Source: Candidatus Sumerlaeia bacterium (GTDB taxonomy: Bacteria > Sumerlaeota > Sumerlaeia > SLMS01 > JAHLLQ01). Taken from it: a DNA stretch of 64,000 bases. The stretch is taken from assembly GCA_019634695.1 (NCBI GenBank), contig JAHCAW010000002.1:62001-126000 (forward strand), in the 5' to 3' direction. Under the pieces are notes generated by a model. The model did not search any database. It was not told where the DNA came from and saw nothing but the letters and a program-made list of their open reading frames with translations. This document shows positions 18,472 to 30,069 of this stretch, piece after piece (position 1 is the first letter of the stretch; every line of letters starts with the position of its first letter). A program made the translations under genes and the position numbers.

Positions 18472-18981
18472 ATGACCCGTCAGAATGCGCTTTTCCCGAC
18501 CCGGCGACGCCGGGGCCTGACCCTCGTCGAACTCATCATTGCGGTCAGTCTCTTTGCGCTCGTCGGCCTGTTCGTCTCGTTCGTCGCATTGACCACCGCC
18601 CGGCATGCCCGGGCCTCGCTCGAGACCCTGCCCGCCGACGGCACCGCCTTCCGCACCGTCGAGCGCGTCCGCAGCGAGATGCTGCCCGCCCGCGTCGGCA
18701 CCGTCTCCATCACCAACAACGGCCGCACCGCCACCTTCTTCAACCCGGCGCGCGGCGCCACCAGCCGCTTCGAGTTCGACGCGGCCAACAACCAACTGGT
18801 CTTCACCCCCAACGTCGCGGCGGCCAACGTCAACGTCTGGGCCCGCAACGTGCAGGGCAGTTTCGCCTTCGAGGCCGGCAGCAATCGCAGGGTGCGCATC
18901 GTCGTCAGCAGACCGGCCCGGGCGTTCAACCGCCAGATGATCAACATCGGCTACAGCGATGTGATCACCGTGCGGAACTGA
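18472..18981 (+). CDS. Minor pilin/pseudopilin (PilW/GspJ-like)
   Basis: The 169-residue prepilin has the signature RRRGLTLVELIIAVSLFALV at residues 12-31, with cleavage expected after Gly15 and Glu at mature position 5. The head domain after residue 50 is beta-rich and resembles GspJ/PilW-type minor pseudopilins, though the subtype is uncertain. GGAG lies nine bases upstream of the ATG. The 199-base gap before it has a GC-rich hairpin (CGCCGG/CCGGCG near 18275-18291) but no clear promoter. It pairs with the second giant PilX-like protein. Confidence 0.82.
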   Translation: MTRQNALFPTRRRRGLTLVELIIAVSLFALVGLFVSFVALTTARHARASLETLPADGTAFRTVERVRSEMLPARVGTVSITNNGRTATFFNPARGATSRFEFDAANNQLVFTPNVAAANVNVWARNVQGSFAFEAGSNRRVRIVVSRPARAFNRQMINIGYSDVITVRN

Positions 18982-19198
18982 AGGTGGGCGGGGGCTGGGG
19001 AACAACGCCGATGGCGGCAAAGCCAACGACTGGCAGACGCGGAGGATTTTCAAGCTTGCAGCGGGGGGTCGCGCCCTCCCGAAGACTCCGAGGGAAGGGA
19101 TGGCCTCAATCCCCCCCACGGTCCTGGCCAGTCGACGTGACCGGCGCACCCCCGCTGCAACTCTTCCTCCAACGCGCTGCCCTTCGGGACTTGGCCGC

Positions 19199-19792
19199 AT
19201 GAGCGATGCCCAGAAGGAGAACCGCCGCCTCGATGACGAGACCTTCCGCCGCTTTCGGCAGGGCGATTCCGACGCCGCCACGCGCCTCGTTCGCCTCTAC
19301 CATCGACGCCTCGTCGCCTATCTGCGGCTCACCACCGGCTCGCTCGAGATCGCCGAGGAAATTGCCCAGGAGGCCTTCTATCTGCTCTACCGCGAACGCG
19401 AGTCCCTGCGCGCCCCCGAGAGCGTCCTCCCTTGGATCCTCCGCACCGCCCAGCGACTGGCCACCCGCGAAATGCAGCGACGCCACTACCGCGACGAACT
19501 CTCCGTCGAGCCCGCCGCGCTTGCCAGCCTCGGACTGGCCATCGCCGGCGACCAGGAGGAAGTGGTCCAGCTTCGTGAACTTGCCCAACGCCTCGAGGGC
19601 GCACTCGAACGCCTCAAACCCCCCGAAAGGGAGTTGATCGTGCTCCGTTTCTTCGCCGGCCTCCAGATTCGCGAAATCTCCGAGACGCTCGACATGCCCA
19701 TGGGCAGCGTCGGCGTCAAACTGCGCCGGAGCCTGGACAAATTGCGCACCATTCTCGAGGAGCAGGGGCTCCACTACGAGGACTTCCAATGA
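19199..19792 (+). CDS. ECF-type RNA polymerase sigma factor
   Basis: The 197-residue protein has region 2 at about residues 20-90 (YHRRLVAYLRLTTGSLEIAE followed by the QEAF segment and a WILRTAQRLA helix) and region 4 at about 140-190 (LKPPERELIVLRFFAGLQIREI, then the helix-turn-helix with GSVGVKLRRSL). It would direct RNA polymerase to a small regulon. Its stop overlaps the start of a FecR-like regulator (ATGA), the usual sigma/anti-sigma arrangement. ATG 19199 is preferred to an upstream ATG at 19100 because the region 2 spacing fits. Target promoters are not identified; the surrounding pseudopilin genes are candidates by location. Confidence 0.9.
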   Translation: MSDAQKENRRLDDETFRRFRQGDSDAATRLVRLYHRRLVAYLRLTTGSLEIAEEIAQEAFYLLYRERESLRAPESVLPWILRTAQRLATREMQRRHYRDELSVEPAALASLGLAIAGDQEEVVQLRELAQRLEGALERLKPPERELIVLRFFAGLQIREISETLDMPMGSVGVKLRRSLDKLRTILEEQGLHYEDFQ

Positions 19793-20610
19793 ACCGGGAA
19801 GAACGCACACCGTCGGGCGACCGTCTCGAGCGGCATCTGGATCGGCTCGGAGAGGGACTCCGTTCGGGACTCGGGGCGCGGGAGGAGACATTCGTCACCC
19901 GCTTCTCGGCCCGGCTGGCCCTGCGCGAAACCTCCGCCGCCGACGTGGTTCCGGTGGGTCGGGCGACGCCGCGCTGGCGGGTCTGGTTGGCTGCTGCCGC
20001 CCTGCTCGGGATGATCGCCGGGGGGACAAGCTGGTATCTGGCCGGCCCGGGCCGCCCCGCCGGCGAGCTTGTCTTCGCCCGCAACGGGGTCCTGGTGGAC
20101 GGCGTCGCGGCCAGCGGAGCGCGCCTGGAAGCGGGCAGCGTCCTGTCGACCGCGAAGGGCTCCGGGGCGCTGGTGGCGCTCGACAGCGAGCGCGCGCGTC
20201 TGTATCTGGCTGAGAATACTCGGGTTGTGGTGGACTCCGCCCGGCACCTCCGGCTGCTGGCCGGCGCGCTCTGGATCGAAGTCGAGCGCGGCCACGGAGA
20301 GTTCGCCGTTGACTTTGGCGAGGGCACCGTCACCGTATTGGGAACGGCGTTCGCCACGGCACGGTACCCCGAATCGGCCTCGGTCTTTCTGGCTCGCGGT
20401 GCGGTGCGCGTGGAGGCTGGTTCGTCGGCCGTCGAGTTGGAACCCGCCACGGAAGCCACCGTGCGCGGCGACCAGCGGCTGGATGTGACCCGCCACAGTC
20501 CGACCTCGCCTCCGGCATGGGCTTCGCTCTTGTTCACCGGTTACGAGGCGGCCTACACCGAACGCTACTTTCCTTCGGCGGTGCCGGAAAGTGGCCGGAG
20601 CCGCCCGTGA
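19789..20610 (+). CDS. FecR-like membrane anti-sigma/sensor protein
   Basis: The 273-residue protein has a cytosolic N-terminal part of about 63 residues, one membrane helix (about residues 65-84, VWLAAAALLGMIAGGTSWYL) and a periplasmic FecR-type beta domain (about 100-235). That domain includes GSVLSTAKGSGALVALDSE and VTVLGTAFATARY, as in FecR-type proteins. It probably binds the sigma factor encoded just before it and controls its activity in response to a periplasmic signal. There is no zinc-binding anti-sigma motif (HxxxCxxC) in the N-terminal part. No TonB receptor is encoded nearby, so the input is unknown. Confidence 0.82.
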   Translation: MNREERTPSGDRLERHLDRLGEGLRSGLGAREETFVTRFSARLALRETSAADVVPVGRATPRWRVWLAAAALLGMIAGGTSWYLAGPGRPAGELVFARNGVLVDGVAASGARLEAGSVLSTAKGSGALVALDSERARLYLAENTRVVVDSARHLRLLAGALWIEVERGHGEFAVDFGEGTVTVLGTAFATARYPESASVFLARGAVRVEAGSSAVELEPATEATVRGDQRLDVTRHSPTSPPAWASLLFTGYEAAYTERYFPSAVPESGRSRP

Positions 20611-20637
20611 TGCATTTCACGCGCGAGTTCCGATGCC

Positions 20638-21318
20638 ATGCGGCGCGGCCTGACACTCATCGAGCTGCTGGTCGTCGTCGCCGTCATCGCGATTCTCGCC
20701 GCGCTGGCCATCCCGAACTTTCTGGAAGCCCAGACCCGCGCCAAGGTTGCCGCCGCGCGCTCGAACCTGCGCGTCGTTACCAGTGGCCTCGAAGCCTACG
20801 CCGTCGATCAGGGACAGTATCCCCCGACCCGCGCCCGCTTCCCGGCCGACCCCTTTGCCCTCTATTCCGACGTCCAGTTGGCGCGCCTCACCACCCCGGT
20901 GGCCTACATCACCGGCGGGGCCTTCCGCGATCCCTTCGGCACCATTCAGGCCCGGCCGCTGACGCCCTCCGGCCTGTCGGCGACTGCCACCTCGGCCGCC
21001 AGCGGCGACAGCTTCCCCGAACTCCAGCCGCCCAACTCGCAGCGCAGCCTGCTCTACTACCACTATCCCAGTCTGGCCGCGCGCCACGGCATCCCGCGCC
21101 TGTACCGCCACGGCGGCGCCATCATCAGCATCGGACCCGACTTGACCGACAGCCTCGGCGCCTACCGGCCCTTCGACGCCCAACTCTTCCAGAACGAGTT
21201 CGGCCACACCAGCTACCGACACCCGATCGATACCGAGTACGATCCCACGAACGGCACCATCAGCTTGGGGGACTTGGGGGGCTACGCGGGCGACGCCCGG
21301 CGATTCGAGGCTCCATGA
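20638..21318 (+). CDS. GspG-like type II secretion pseudopilin
   Basis: The 226-residue prepilin starts almost at the cleavage site: MRRGLTLIELLVVVAVIAIL, with Glu at mature position 5, followed by the long AALAIPNFLEAQTRAKVAAA helix typical of major pseudopilins. The segment SNLRVVTSGLEAYAVDQGQYPP matches the GspG fold. The protein is longer than GspG (about 140 residues). The extra C-terminal region, ending in GDLGGYAGDARRFE, resembles H-X9-DG-type pseudopilins of Planctomycetes and relatives, though that exact motif is not clear here. Its stop overlaps the next gene's start. Confidence 0.82.
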   Translation: MRRGLTLIELLVVVAVIAILAALAIPNFLEAQTRAKVAAARSNLRVVTSGLEAYAVDQGQYPPTRARFPADPFALYSDVQLARLTTPVAYITGGAFRDPFGTIQARPLTPSGLSATATSAASGDSFPELQPPNSQRSLLYYHYPSLAARHGIPRLYRHGGAIISIGPDLTDSLGAYRPFDAQLFQNEFGHTSYRHPIDTEYDPTNGTISLGDLGGYAGDARRFEAP

Positions 21319-23870
21319 CCACCCGCCTGCTTCTTGCAGTGCTCGCCTTCGCCCTGACTCCCGCCACCGGTCTCCGGGCCGCAGTGGATCTGTTTGCCGG
21401 CGCCGTCCCGCAGGGGCTCGCCATCGCCGACTTCGACCGTGACGGCCGTCCCGACATCGCTGTCGCCAACGCCTTCGACGACACCGTCACGATTCATCGC
21501 CAGTCCGCGCCCGGTGTCTTCACCCTCGCGCAGACGATCCCCGTGGGAATGAACCCCGCCTCGCCGAGCAACTTCCCGCGCGCGCTCGTTGTCGCCGACA
21601 TCGACCACGACGGCGCTCCGGACCTGATCGTCCTGTGCTCCGGCAACTTCCTCTTCGGCCAACCGCCCAGCGTTCAGACACTGCTGAATCGCGGCGACGG
21701 CCTCTTCGTCGTTCTGCCCGCCGGGCCCGTCGCCCCCGTTGTTCCGCAGGACCTGTTCCCCGTTCACTTTGCCGTCGGCCACTTTTCAAACTCACCCCTG
21801 CCCGGTCTGGCCGTCGCCCAACTGCGCGACCAGTCCATTCGCCTGATGCCCGGCAACGGCGCCGGCGCCTTCGCACCCGGTCCGGTCATTGCGCTGCCGG
21901 CGCGCCCGCAATTCCTGCTCGTCGAAGACATCGACGGCGACGGACTGGACGACCTGTTCGTCGCAGCCGAAGCCTCGCTGCTGCTCGTGCGCCAGACCGC
22001 CCCCGGGACGTTCGCCGCGCCAGTCGCCCTGCCGCTGCCCGTCGGCGACGCCCTGCTCACCGGTCTCGCCGCCGGCGACTTCGACGGCGACGGCCGACTC
22101 GATCTCGTCGCCGCCGACGCCAACAACCGCGTCCTTGTCCTCAGCGACCTCGACTCCGCCGGCCAGCCGGCGTCCAGCTTCGTGCTGACCGATCCGTCGC
22201 TCGACGAGCCCTCCGCCGTCGCCTTCGTCTCCTGGGACGGCGACGCTCGCGACGACCTGCTCGTCGCCAATCGCCTCGGCGCCACGGTCACCGTGTTCCT
22301 CTCCGCGGGCGGCACGCAGGTGCTCTCCGTCGGCGCGCGCCCGCGCCGCGTCGCGCTCGCCGACCTCGACGCCAACGGGCGCCTCGACCTTGTGACGGCC
22401 AACGAGGGCGACGTGGACAACGCCGCCAATCCCGACGTGTCGATTCGCTTCAACGCCGACAGCCCGGACCATGTCGCCGTCGTCGAATCGACGGACGCGG
22501 ACCTGGTCGCCGGCACGCTTGGGCCGCGCCTGCTGCGGCCCCGCGCCGTCGCCCACTCGCTCGCCTCGCGCGTCTGGGTGCTCGACAACGCCCGTCGCAG
22601 CATCCAGGAACTGAACCCCTCGCCCACGGTGAACGCGAACCCGTCCGCCCGCTTCGGCGCCCGCATCGACTTCACAGACGAAGTCGCCGGCATGGTCTTC
22701 ACGAACGCGCTCAACGGCTTCGCCTTGGGGCGTTACTCGGGAGTGCTCTCGACGCTCAACGCCAACACCGGCGCCGTGACACCGTCGGCGACGGTTGCCG
22801 AGTCGCCGGGGCAGCTCGGCTTTGGTGGCCTTGCCTACAACGCCGCCACGGGCACCTTCTTCGCCTCGGATCCTTCGGGGGCGCGTATCCTGCGCTTCAA
22901 TGCCTCGGGTGCCGTCCTTGGCTCCTTCGCCGTCGATCCGCCCGTGCACGACCTTGCATGGAGCGCCTCCAACGCCCGCCTCTTCGGTGTCTCGCCCGGC
23001 AGCACGAGCGTGCGCGCCTGGCAGGCCGACGGCACGCCGGACGCCTCGCGCACCTTCGACATGGCTGCCTCGGCCGCCATCTTCCGCCGTGGCGGCCTTG
23101 CCGGCATCACCGCTGTTCCCAACAACGCCCAGTTGCGCGTGCTCGCCAGCGACGGCCTGCTGGCCCTCGTCAACACCAGCGGAACGCTCGCCGAAATCTG
23201 CTCCGTCGCCCCGGCCTCGGGCGGCGCCGCACTCACCTTCGATGCCGCCAACAACGAGCTGCACCTGCTCGGCGCCGAGCTGCACGTCGGCCGTCTCAAG
23301 CTGCCGGACCTCACCGAGGGCGCGCTGCTCTCGCTCTGGCCCGCGCTTCAGGCCGATCCCACCTTCGTGCCGGTTGGCATCGCGTGGGACCCCGTCGCCG
23401 GCAACCTGCTCGTCTCGGGAGCGGGCACCACCACGCTGGCGCGTTTCCGCCGCAACGGCCAGTTCGTCGGCTTCGAGAACAGCGCCCCGCCGGCGAACAC
23501 TCGCGGGCTGACCGGCGGCATCGCCTTCGCGGACGACGGCGCCCTTTACTGGCGCGCCCGCTTCGCCGCCCGCGCCGGCGCCGTCGAGATTCCTCTGCCG
23601 GCAACGCTCACGATCGACCTCGACATCCGTGGCGGACGGCTCGCCGTCGGCACGTCGAATCCGGGCGAAGTCCTCCTCGTGCCGCTCAACGGCACGGACA
23701 CCGCCGTCGTTGCCACGGTGCCGCTCTCCGGAGACCACGCCGGCATCGCGCTGCTCGACGACGAGACCCTGCTCGGTTTCGGCAGCAGCCCGACCGCGCC
23801 GCTCCAGACATTCACCTTCGATATCCCCGACAACTCCTCCGTGCCCTCATGGTCGCTCTACGGCTTCTGA
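21315..23870 (+). CDS. Secreted FG-GAP/VCBS repeat protein with a second beta-propeller-like half
   Basis: The 851-residue protein has a signal peptide of about 23 residues. Residues about 30-370 carry at least five FG-GAP-type calcium loops: DFDRDGRPDI, DIDHDGAPDL, DIDGDGLDDL, DFDGDGRLDL and DLDANGRLDL. The remaining half has NHL/SMP-30-like repeats and probably forms a second propeller. Such proteins bind carbohydrate, protein or matrix at the cell surface. The ATG overlaps the stop of the pseudopilin gene (ATGA), so it may be exported by, or act with, that pseudopilus; this link is inference. It ends seven bases before the convergent YgfK-like gene. Confidence 0.8.
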   Translation: MTTRLLLAVLAFALTPATGLRAAVDLFAGAVPQGLAIADFDRDGRPDIAVANAFDDTVTIHRQSAPGVFTLAQTIPVGMNPASPSNFPRALVVADIDHDGAPDLIVLCSGNFLFGQPPSVQTLLNRGDGLFVVLPAGPVAPVVPQDLFPVHFAVGHFSNSPLPGLAVAQLRDQSIRLMPGNGAGAFAPGPVIALPARPQFLLVEDIDGDGLDDLFVAAEASLLLVRQTAPGTFAAPVALPLPVGDALLTGLAAGDFDGDGRLDLVAADANNRVLVLSDLDSAGQPASSFVLTDPSLDEPSAVAFVSWDGDARDDLLVANRLGATVTVFLSAGGTQVLSVGARPRRVALADLDANGRLDLVTANEGDVDNAANPDVSIRFNADSPDHVAVVESTDADLVAGTLGPRLLRPRAVAHSLASRVWVLDNARRSIQELNPSPTVNANPSARFGARIDFTDEVAGMVFTNALNGFALGRYSGVLSTLNANTGAVTPSATVAESPGQLGFGGLAYNAATGTFFASDPSGARILRFNASGAVLGSFAVDPPVHDLAWSASNARLFGVSPGSTSVRAWQADGTPDASRTFDMAASAAIFRRGGLAGITAVPNNAQLRVLASDGLLALVNTSGTLAEICSVAPASGGAALTFDAANNELHLLGAELHVGRLKLPDLTEGALLSLWPALQADPTFVPVGIAWDPVAGNLLVSGAGTTTLARFRRNGQFVGFENSAPPANTRGLTGGIAFADDGALYWRARFAARAGAVEIPLPATLTIDLDIRGGRLAVGTSNPGEVLLVPLNGTDTAVVATVPLSGDHAGIALLDDETLLGFGSSPTAPLQTFTFDIPDNSSVPSWSLYGF

Positions 23871-23876
23871 CCGGGC

Positions 23877-25889
<2,013 letters not shown>

Positions 25890-26063
25890 GGGGCAACGGC
25901 TCCTTGCGGGGCATCAAAGCCCGATTCGCGCGCCTTTGGGCCGCATGCGTCAAGGTCGAGTTAGCACATCGTCAGACCGTTCAGGCCCGTGTTGACCTTC
26001 GGGTGCGGGCGTGTCCGACTGCCGGCGTCCGTTCGTCCATGACTTCCGACGGAGCGCCGTCCC

Positions 26064-26966
26064 GTGACCCTGTCCCCGCGCACCACCAAGGGCATCATCC
26101 TCGCCGGCGGCGCCGGCTCGCGCCTCCACCCCCTCACCCTTGTCGCCAGCAAGCAGCTCATGCCGGTCTACGACAAGCCGATGATCTACTATCCGCTCTC
26201 GACGCTCATGCTCACCGGCGTCCGCGACATCCTCATCATCTCCACGCCGCAGGACCTGCCGCGCTTCAAGGAGCTGTTCGGCGACGGCGCGCACCTGGGC
26301 ATCTCGATCGCCTATGCCGAGCAGCCCCGCCCCGAGGGCATCGCCCAGGCCTTCGTCATCGGCGCCGACTTCATCGGCAGCGATCCGGTCGCGTTGATGC
26401 TGGGCGACAATCTCTTCTACGGCAAGCTGGGCGTCTTCCGCGAGGCCATGGCGCGCGGCGAGGGGGGCACGATCTTCGGCTATTGGGTCAAGGACCCCGA
26501 GCGCTACGGCGTCGTCGAGTTCGATGCCCGCGGCCGCGCCATCTCCATCGAGGAGAAGCCGAAGCAACCCAAGTCCTCCTACGCCGTGCCCGGCTTCTAC
26601 GTCTACGACAACAGCGTCGTCGAGATCGCGCGCAACCTGCGGCCCTCCGCCCGCGGCGAACTCGAGATCACCGACGTCAATCGCCAGTACCTTGAGCAGG
26701 GCCGCCTGCACGTCGAGCTGCTCGGCCGCGGCGTCGCCTGGCTCGACACCGGCACCCACGAGTCCTTGCTCGAGGCCGCCAACTTCATCGCCACCATCGA
26801 GCACCGCCAGGGGCTCAAGATCGGCTGCATCGAGGAGGTCGCCTGGCGCATGGGCTACCTCGACGACGCGGCCTTCGACCGCCTTGTCGCTTCGATGCCG
26901 CGCAACGCCTACACGAACTATCTGCACGACCTGCGCCGGCGCGGAGACGCGCGCTACAGTCGCTGA
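26064..26966 (+). CDS. rmlA: Glucose-1-phosphate thymidylyltransferase
   Basis: The 300-residue enzyme makes dTDP-glucose from dTTP and glucose-1-phosphate, the first step to dTDP-rhamnose and related sugars. The [11 protein letters not shown] nucleotide loop, [24 protein letters not shown] and the [20 protein letters not shown] region match RmlA/RfbA closely. The length is normal. The GTG at 26064 is the start, since the protein begins seven residues before the loop. It stands alone: rmlB, rmlC and rmlD are not in the window. It is divergent from the YgfK-like gene across 174 bases. Confidence 0.95.
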   Translation: MTLSPRTTKGIILAGGAGSRLHPLTLVASKQLMPVYDKPMIYYPLSTLMLTGVRDILIISTPQDLPRFKELFGDGAHLGISIAYAEQPRPEGIAQAFVIGADFIGSDPVALMLGDNLFYGKLGVFREAMARGEGGTIFGYWVKDPERYGVVEFDARGRAISIEEKPKQPKSSYAVPGFYVYDNSVVEIARNLRPSARGELEITDVNRQYLEQGRLHVELLGRGVAWLDTGTHESLLEAANFIATIEHRQGLKIGCIEEVAWRMGYLDDAAFDRLVASMPRNAYTNYLHDLRRRGDARYSR

Positions 26967-26997
26967 CGACGGAGTCGGCCCGGCGGGAAGGCCCCCT

Positions 26998-27966
26998 TCA
27001 CCACCGATCCACCTCGCCGTCCGTCGCGGTGAAGTACCACGCGTCGCGTCGCAGCAGCGTCAGGCCCATCGCCCGGTGGCGCGGATCGCGCAGCATCCAG
27101 TATAACGGCCAGCGCGGTCGCAGCATCTGGAAGCCCGCCTCCGCCAGCGCCTCGCCCCAGCCTGTGCCGAACAGGCTGGCGTAGAGCGGTACGCCGCGGC
27201 TGCGCGCCAGCTCCGCCAGCCCGCATGCCAGCCGCGGCACCTCGACGCCCGGGCACGCCGCGTCCACCAGTTGCAACTCCTCGCCGTGCAGCCCCTGCAC
27301 GCGCCGCAGCACCGCGTACGCATCCAGCGCCGTGCGCTCGCGCCCGAGCAGCACTTCGAACTCGTCCGCGGTCGGACCCTGGAACAACCATGCAAGCTGC
27401 TCGCCCGTGCGCCGACGGAACACCAGGCGCTCGGTCGCCAGCGAGCTGTTCAACTCCTCGAAGGAGAGCCCGGCCAGCGAGTCGCCGGTGGGCTCGAGCT
27501 GCATCGGCGGCACGGGGGAGCGGCGCCCGCCGGATGAGGGCGTCCACATCGCGCGGCCGTAGAAGCCAACGCACTGGAATCGCTCGCGCTCCAGCAGCCG
27601 CGTCGGCTCGATGCCGGCCCCCGCGCACAGCGTCACCTCCGCCCGCCGCACCACCTCCTTCAGCAACAGGCCCGCCGTCTCCGCCTCCAGCAATCCCGGC
27701 CGCACCGCCAGGTCGTGCAGCACCTGCGCCCGCGTGAACTCGCCCTCGACGAAAAGCTCGATCGGCCGCACCGCCCCGAAGCTTCGCACGGAGTCCTCTT
27801 CCGAATCGTCCACGACCACGAACGCCCGGCTTGCCGTCCCCTCGGGCGCCTGGCGCGAGAAGCCCCGCTCCCAGAATCGCGGATCGATCGTCAACTCCAG
27901 GTCCGTGAACAACTCCACGATGGCCGCATCGTGCTTGCTCGTGGCGGGCTCGACATGCAAGGACAT
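26998..27966 (-). CDS. GNAT-like N-acyltransferase, two-domain
   Basis: The 322-residue protein has no close family that I recognise. The N-terminal 160 residues look like a GNAT fold (LLEAETAGLLLKEVVRRAEV followed by a strand-loop resembling acyl-CoA binding, and the CVGFYGRAMW strand). The C-terminal half is similar in layout and may be a second, degenerate GNAT domain. The ATG at 27966 begins MSLHVEPATSK; longer in-frame reading upstream is arginine-rich and unlikely. It is divergent from the membrane-anchored HEFGH peptidase with about 120 bases between. The substrate is unknown. Confidence 0.5.
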   Translation of the reverse strand: MSLHVEPATSKHDAAIVELFTDLELTIDPRFWERGFSRQAPEGTASRAFVVVDDSEEDSVRSFGAVRPIELFVEGEFTRAQVLHDLAVRPGLLEAETAGLLLKEVVRRAEVTLCAGAGIEPTRLLERERFQCVGFYGRAMWTPSSGGRRSPVPPMQLEPTGDSLAGLSFEELNSSLATERLVFRRRTGEQLAWLFQGPTADEFEVLLGRERTALDAYAVLRRVQGLHGEELQLVDAACPGVEVPRLACGLAELARSRGVPLYASLFGTGWGEALAEAGFQMLRPRWPLYWMLRDPRHRAMGLTLLRRDAWYFTATDGEVDRW

Positions 27967-28085
27967 GACAGTGTATCCCCGGTGGGAATCCCATCCTGCG
28001 CCGGCGCACGGCCCGGAGCAAGCGGATGGCGTCGCGCGGGCCCGGGAATCGCAACATGCCACCGGCATCGGCGGCAGGGCTTTCC

Positions 28086-29246
28086 ATGATGCCCCGTTTT
28101 GACCCAATGCGACCTCCCTCAACCGACAATCCGAAGCCCGCAAGAGGTCCCGCCTGGGCTGCCATTCGGGCACTATTTCTTGCTCTCGTGCTGTTGTGCG
28201 GTGCGGGCCTCCATGCCCAGATGGTCATCGAGGACCCGCCGAGCGACTTCCGCATCCTGCTGCTGGGCGAAGCCGAGGACCCACGGCCGGCCCCCTCGCG
28301 CGCCGGGCCGCTGAAAATTATCGGGCTCGACGACAACGCCGCCCTGCGCGCCCACGTCGAGGGGGTCGCCTTCCAGGCCCGCGCCCGCATTCGCCAGACC
28401 ACGCGCGCCGACTGGGAGGGCACCGCCCTTGTCGTCTGGGTCGAGAACCCCCGCGACTATCGCACGCTGACCGGCAAGATGCCCGAGTACACCGCCGCCG
28501 CCGCCAGCGCCGCCCGCCGCACCGTCTGGATCAACGCCTCCTCATGGCGCCGAAGCGATCCGCGCACGCAGCTCGAAACCCTGACCCATGAGTTCGGCCA
28601 CCTCCTGCTTGGCAACCTGCCGGGCGGCACGCGCCTGCCCCTGTGGGCCGAGGAAGGTGTCGTCATGCACCTTGCCGGCGAGTGGAACATGACCCGCGCG
28701 CTGGCCGTCTCGCGCGCGCACGCTTTCGGCCAACTGCCCTCGCTCGTCGATCTCGAGACCACCTTTCCCGAAGATCCCGAGATGCAGGCGCTCGCCTACG
28801 CCGTCAGCTACCTGACCGTAGCCGAGATCGCGACCTCGCTTGGCGATTCGGCCGGCGCGCCCGAGCGCCTGATGCGCCGGCTGTCGGACGCGCACGCCGG
28901 CCCACGCCTGCGCGAGGCGCTCTGGGATCCCGCCGTGCGCGACGGCTGGGAGGCCCAGATGCTCGAAGCCCTCGGCGGGCGCGTCACCAATCTCATGATC
29001 GCGCTCTCCTCCGGCACGGCCTTCTGGTTCCTGATTCTCGTGCTGGCTTTCTGGGCATGGTCGAAGAAGCGCGCACGCCGTCGCGCCGCCAACGAACAGG
29101 AAGCCCGCGAGGAGGCATGGGCCGCGTCGCTGACCGAACGCGACATCCACGACGTCTGGGGCGAACCCGAGGACGACGAGCCCAAGCCCGAACCCGAACG
29201 CGAAGAGTATCCCTGGGAGAAGTGGGAGCGCCTCAAGGGCGAGTGA
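28086..29246 (+). CDS. Membrane-anchored zinc peptidase (HEFGH, peptidase MA-like)
   Basis: The 386-residue protein has an N-terminal signal peptide or signal anchor ending near GLHAQ. A gluzincin-type domain follows with HEFGH at residues 168-172 and the third ligand region WAEEG (E189/E190), as in peptidase MA-like proteins. A hydrophobic helix (about residues 308-326, FWFLILVLAFWAWSKK) anchors it, followed by a short charged cytosolic tail with many Glu. The peptidase domain therefore faces the periplasm. Starts at 28026, 28086 and 28107 are possible; 28086 gives a signal peptide of normal length. The ABC ATPase gene follows after 27 bases and may be cotranscribed. Confidence 0.72.
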   Translation: MMPRFDPMRPPSTDNPKPARGPAWAAIRALFLALVLLCGAGLHAQMVIEDPPSDFRILLLGEAEDPRPAPSRAGPLKIIGLDDNAALRAHVEGVAFQARARIRQTTRADWEGTALVVWVENPRDYRTLTGKMPEYTAAAASAARRTVWINASSWRRSDPRTQLETLTHEFGHLLLGNLPGGTRLPLWAEEGVVMHLAGEWNMTRALAVSRAHAFGQLPSLVDLETTFPEDPEMQALAYAVSYLTVAEIATSLGDSAGAPERLMRRLSDAHAGPRLREALWDPAVRDGWEAQMLEALGGRVTNLMIALSSGTAFWFLILVLAFWAWSKKRARRRAANEQEAREEAWAASLTERDIHDVWGEPEDDEPKPEPEREEYPWEKWERLKGE

Positions 29247-29273
29247 GCCGCGCGCTCCGATCCGCAACCAATC

Positions 29274-30062
29274 ATGACGGAATCCAACACGCTGCTCCGG
29301 CTCGACTCGATCGACCTCGAACGCGAGGGCACGCCCATCCTGCGCGGCGTCTCGTGGCGCGTCGCGGCGGGGGAGCACTGGGCGATCATCGGTGCCAACG
29401 GCTGCGGCAAGACCACCGTGCTCAAGGTCGCCACGGGCTACGAGTGGCCGACGCGCGGCGCCGTCGAGGTGCTCGGCCAGCGCTACGGAGAAATCAACAT
29501 TCCCCAATTGCGGCGCCACATCGGCTGGGTGAGTTCCGCGATTCTCGCGCGGTTCCCAGGAGCGAACCGCGCGCTCGACATCGCCGTCTCCGGCTTCGAA
29601 GCCTCGATGGGGCTCTTCCGCGCCTTCACCGAGGAGGAGTACGCCCGGGCCCGCGCCGCGCTCGACCGCGTCGGCATGGGGGCGCTGGCCGGTCGGCGCT
29701 GGGAAGTACTCTCGCAGGGCGAGCGCCAGCGTGCCCTCATTGCCCGCGCGCTCGTCAACGAGCCCGCCCTGCTCATCCTCGACGAGCCGTGCGCGGGGCT
29801 CGATCCCGTTGCGCGCGTCGATTTCCTCGACGGCGTGGAGCGCCTCGTCGCCTCCGGGCACGCGCCGGCCGTCCTGCTCGTCACGCATCACGTCGAGGAG
29901 TTGCGCCCGTTCATCAATCGCGTGCTGCTGCTGCGCGACGGTGCCGTGCTCGCGGCTGGCAGCACCGATGCGGTGCTCACCGAGCCGCTGCTCGCGCGGA
30001 CATTCGGCCGCCCGTGCCGACTCGATCGCGTTGGCGGCGAGTTTCGCCTGCGCGTCGGGTGA
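29274..30062 (+). CDS. ABC transporter ATP-binding protein
   Basis: The 262-residue cytosolic ATPase has Walker A GANGCGKTT, signature LSQGERQR, Walker B LLILDEP and H-loop THH in the standard order. The WEVLSQGERQR and 'FPGANRALDIAVSGF' features resemble the YlmA/ModF-like group of ATPases. No membrane permease or substrate-binding gene lies beside it, so it may work with a distant partner or in a non-transport role. It lies 27 bases after the HEFGH peptidase gene and eight bases before the convergent proA stop. Confidence 0.9.
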   Translation: MTESNTLLRLDSIDLEREGTPILRGVSWRVAAGEHWAIIGANGCGKTTVLKVATGYEWPTRGAVEVLGQRYGEINIPQLRRHIGWVSSAILARFPGANRALDIAVSGFEASMGLFRAFTEEEYARARAALDRVGMGALAGRRWEVLSQGERQRALIARALVNEPALLILDEPCAGLDPVARVDFLDGVERLVASGHAPAVLLVTHHVEELRPFINRVLLLRDGAVLAAGSTDAVLTEPLLARTFGRPCRLDRVGGEFRLRVG

Positions 30063-30069
30063 CGTCCGT

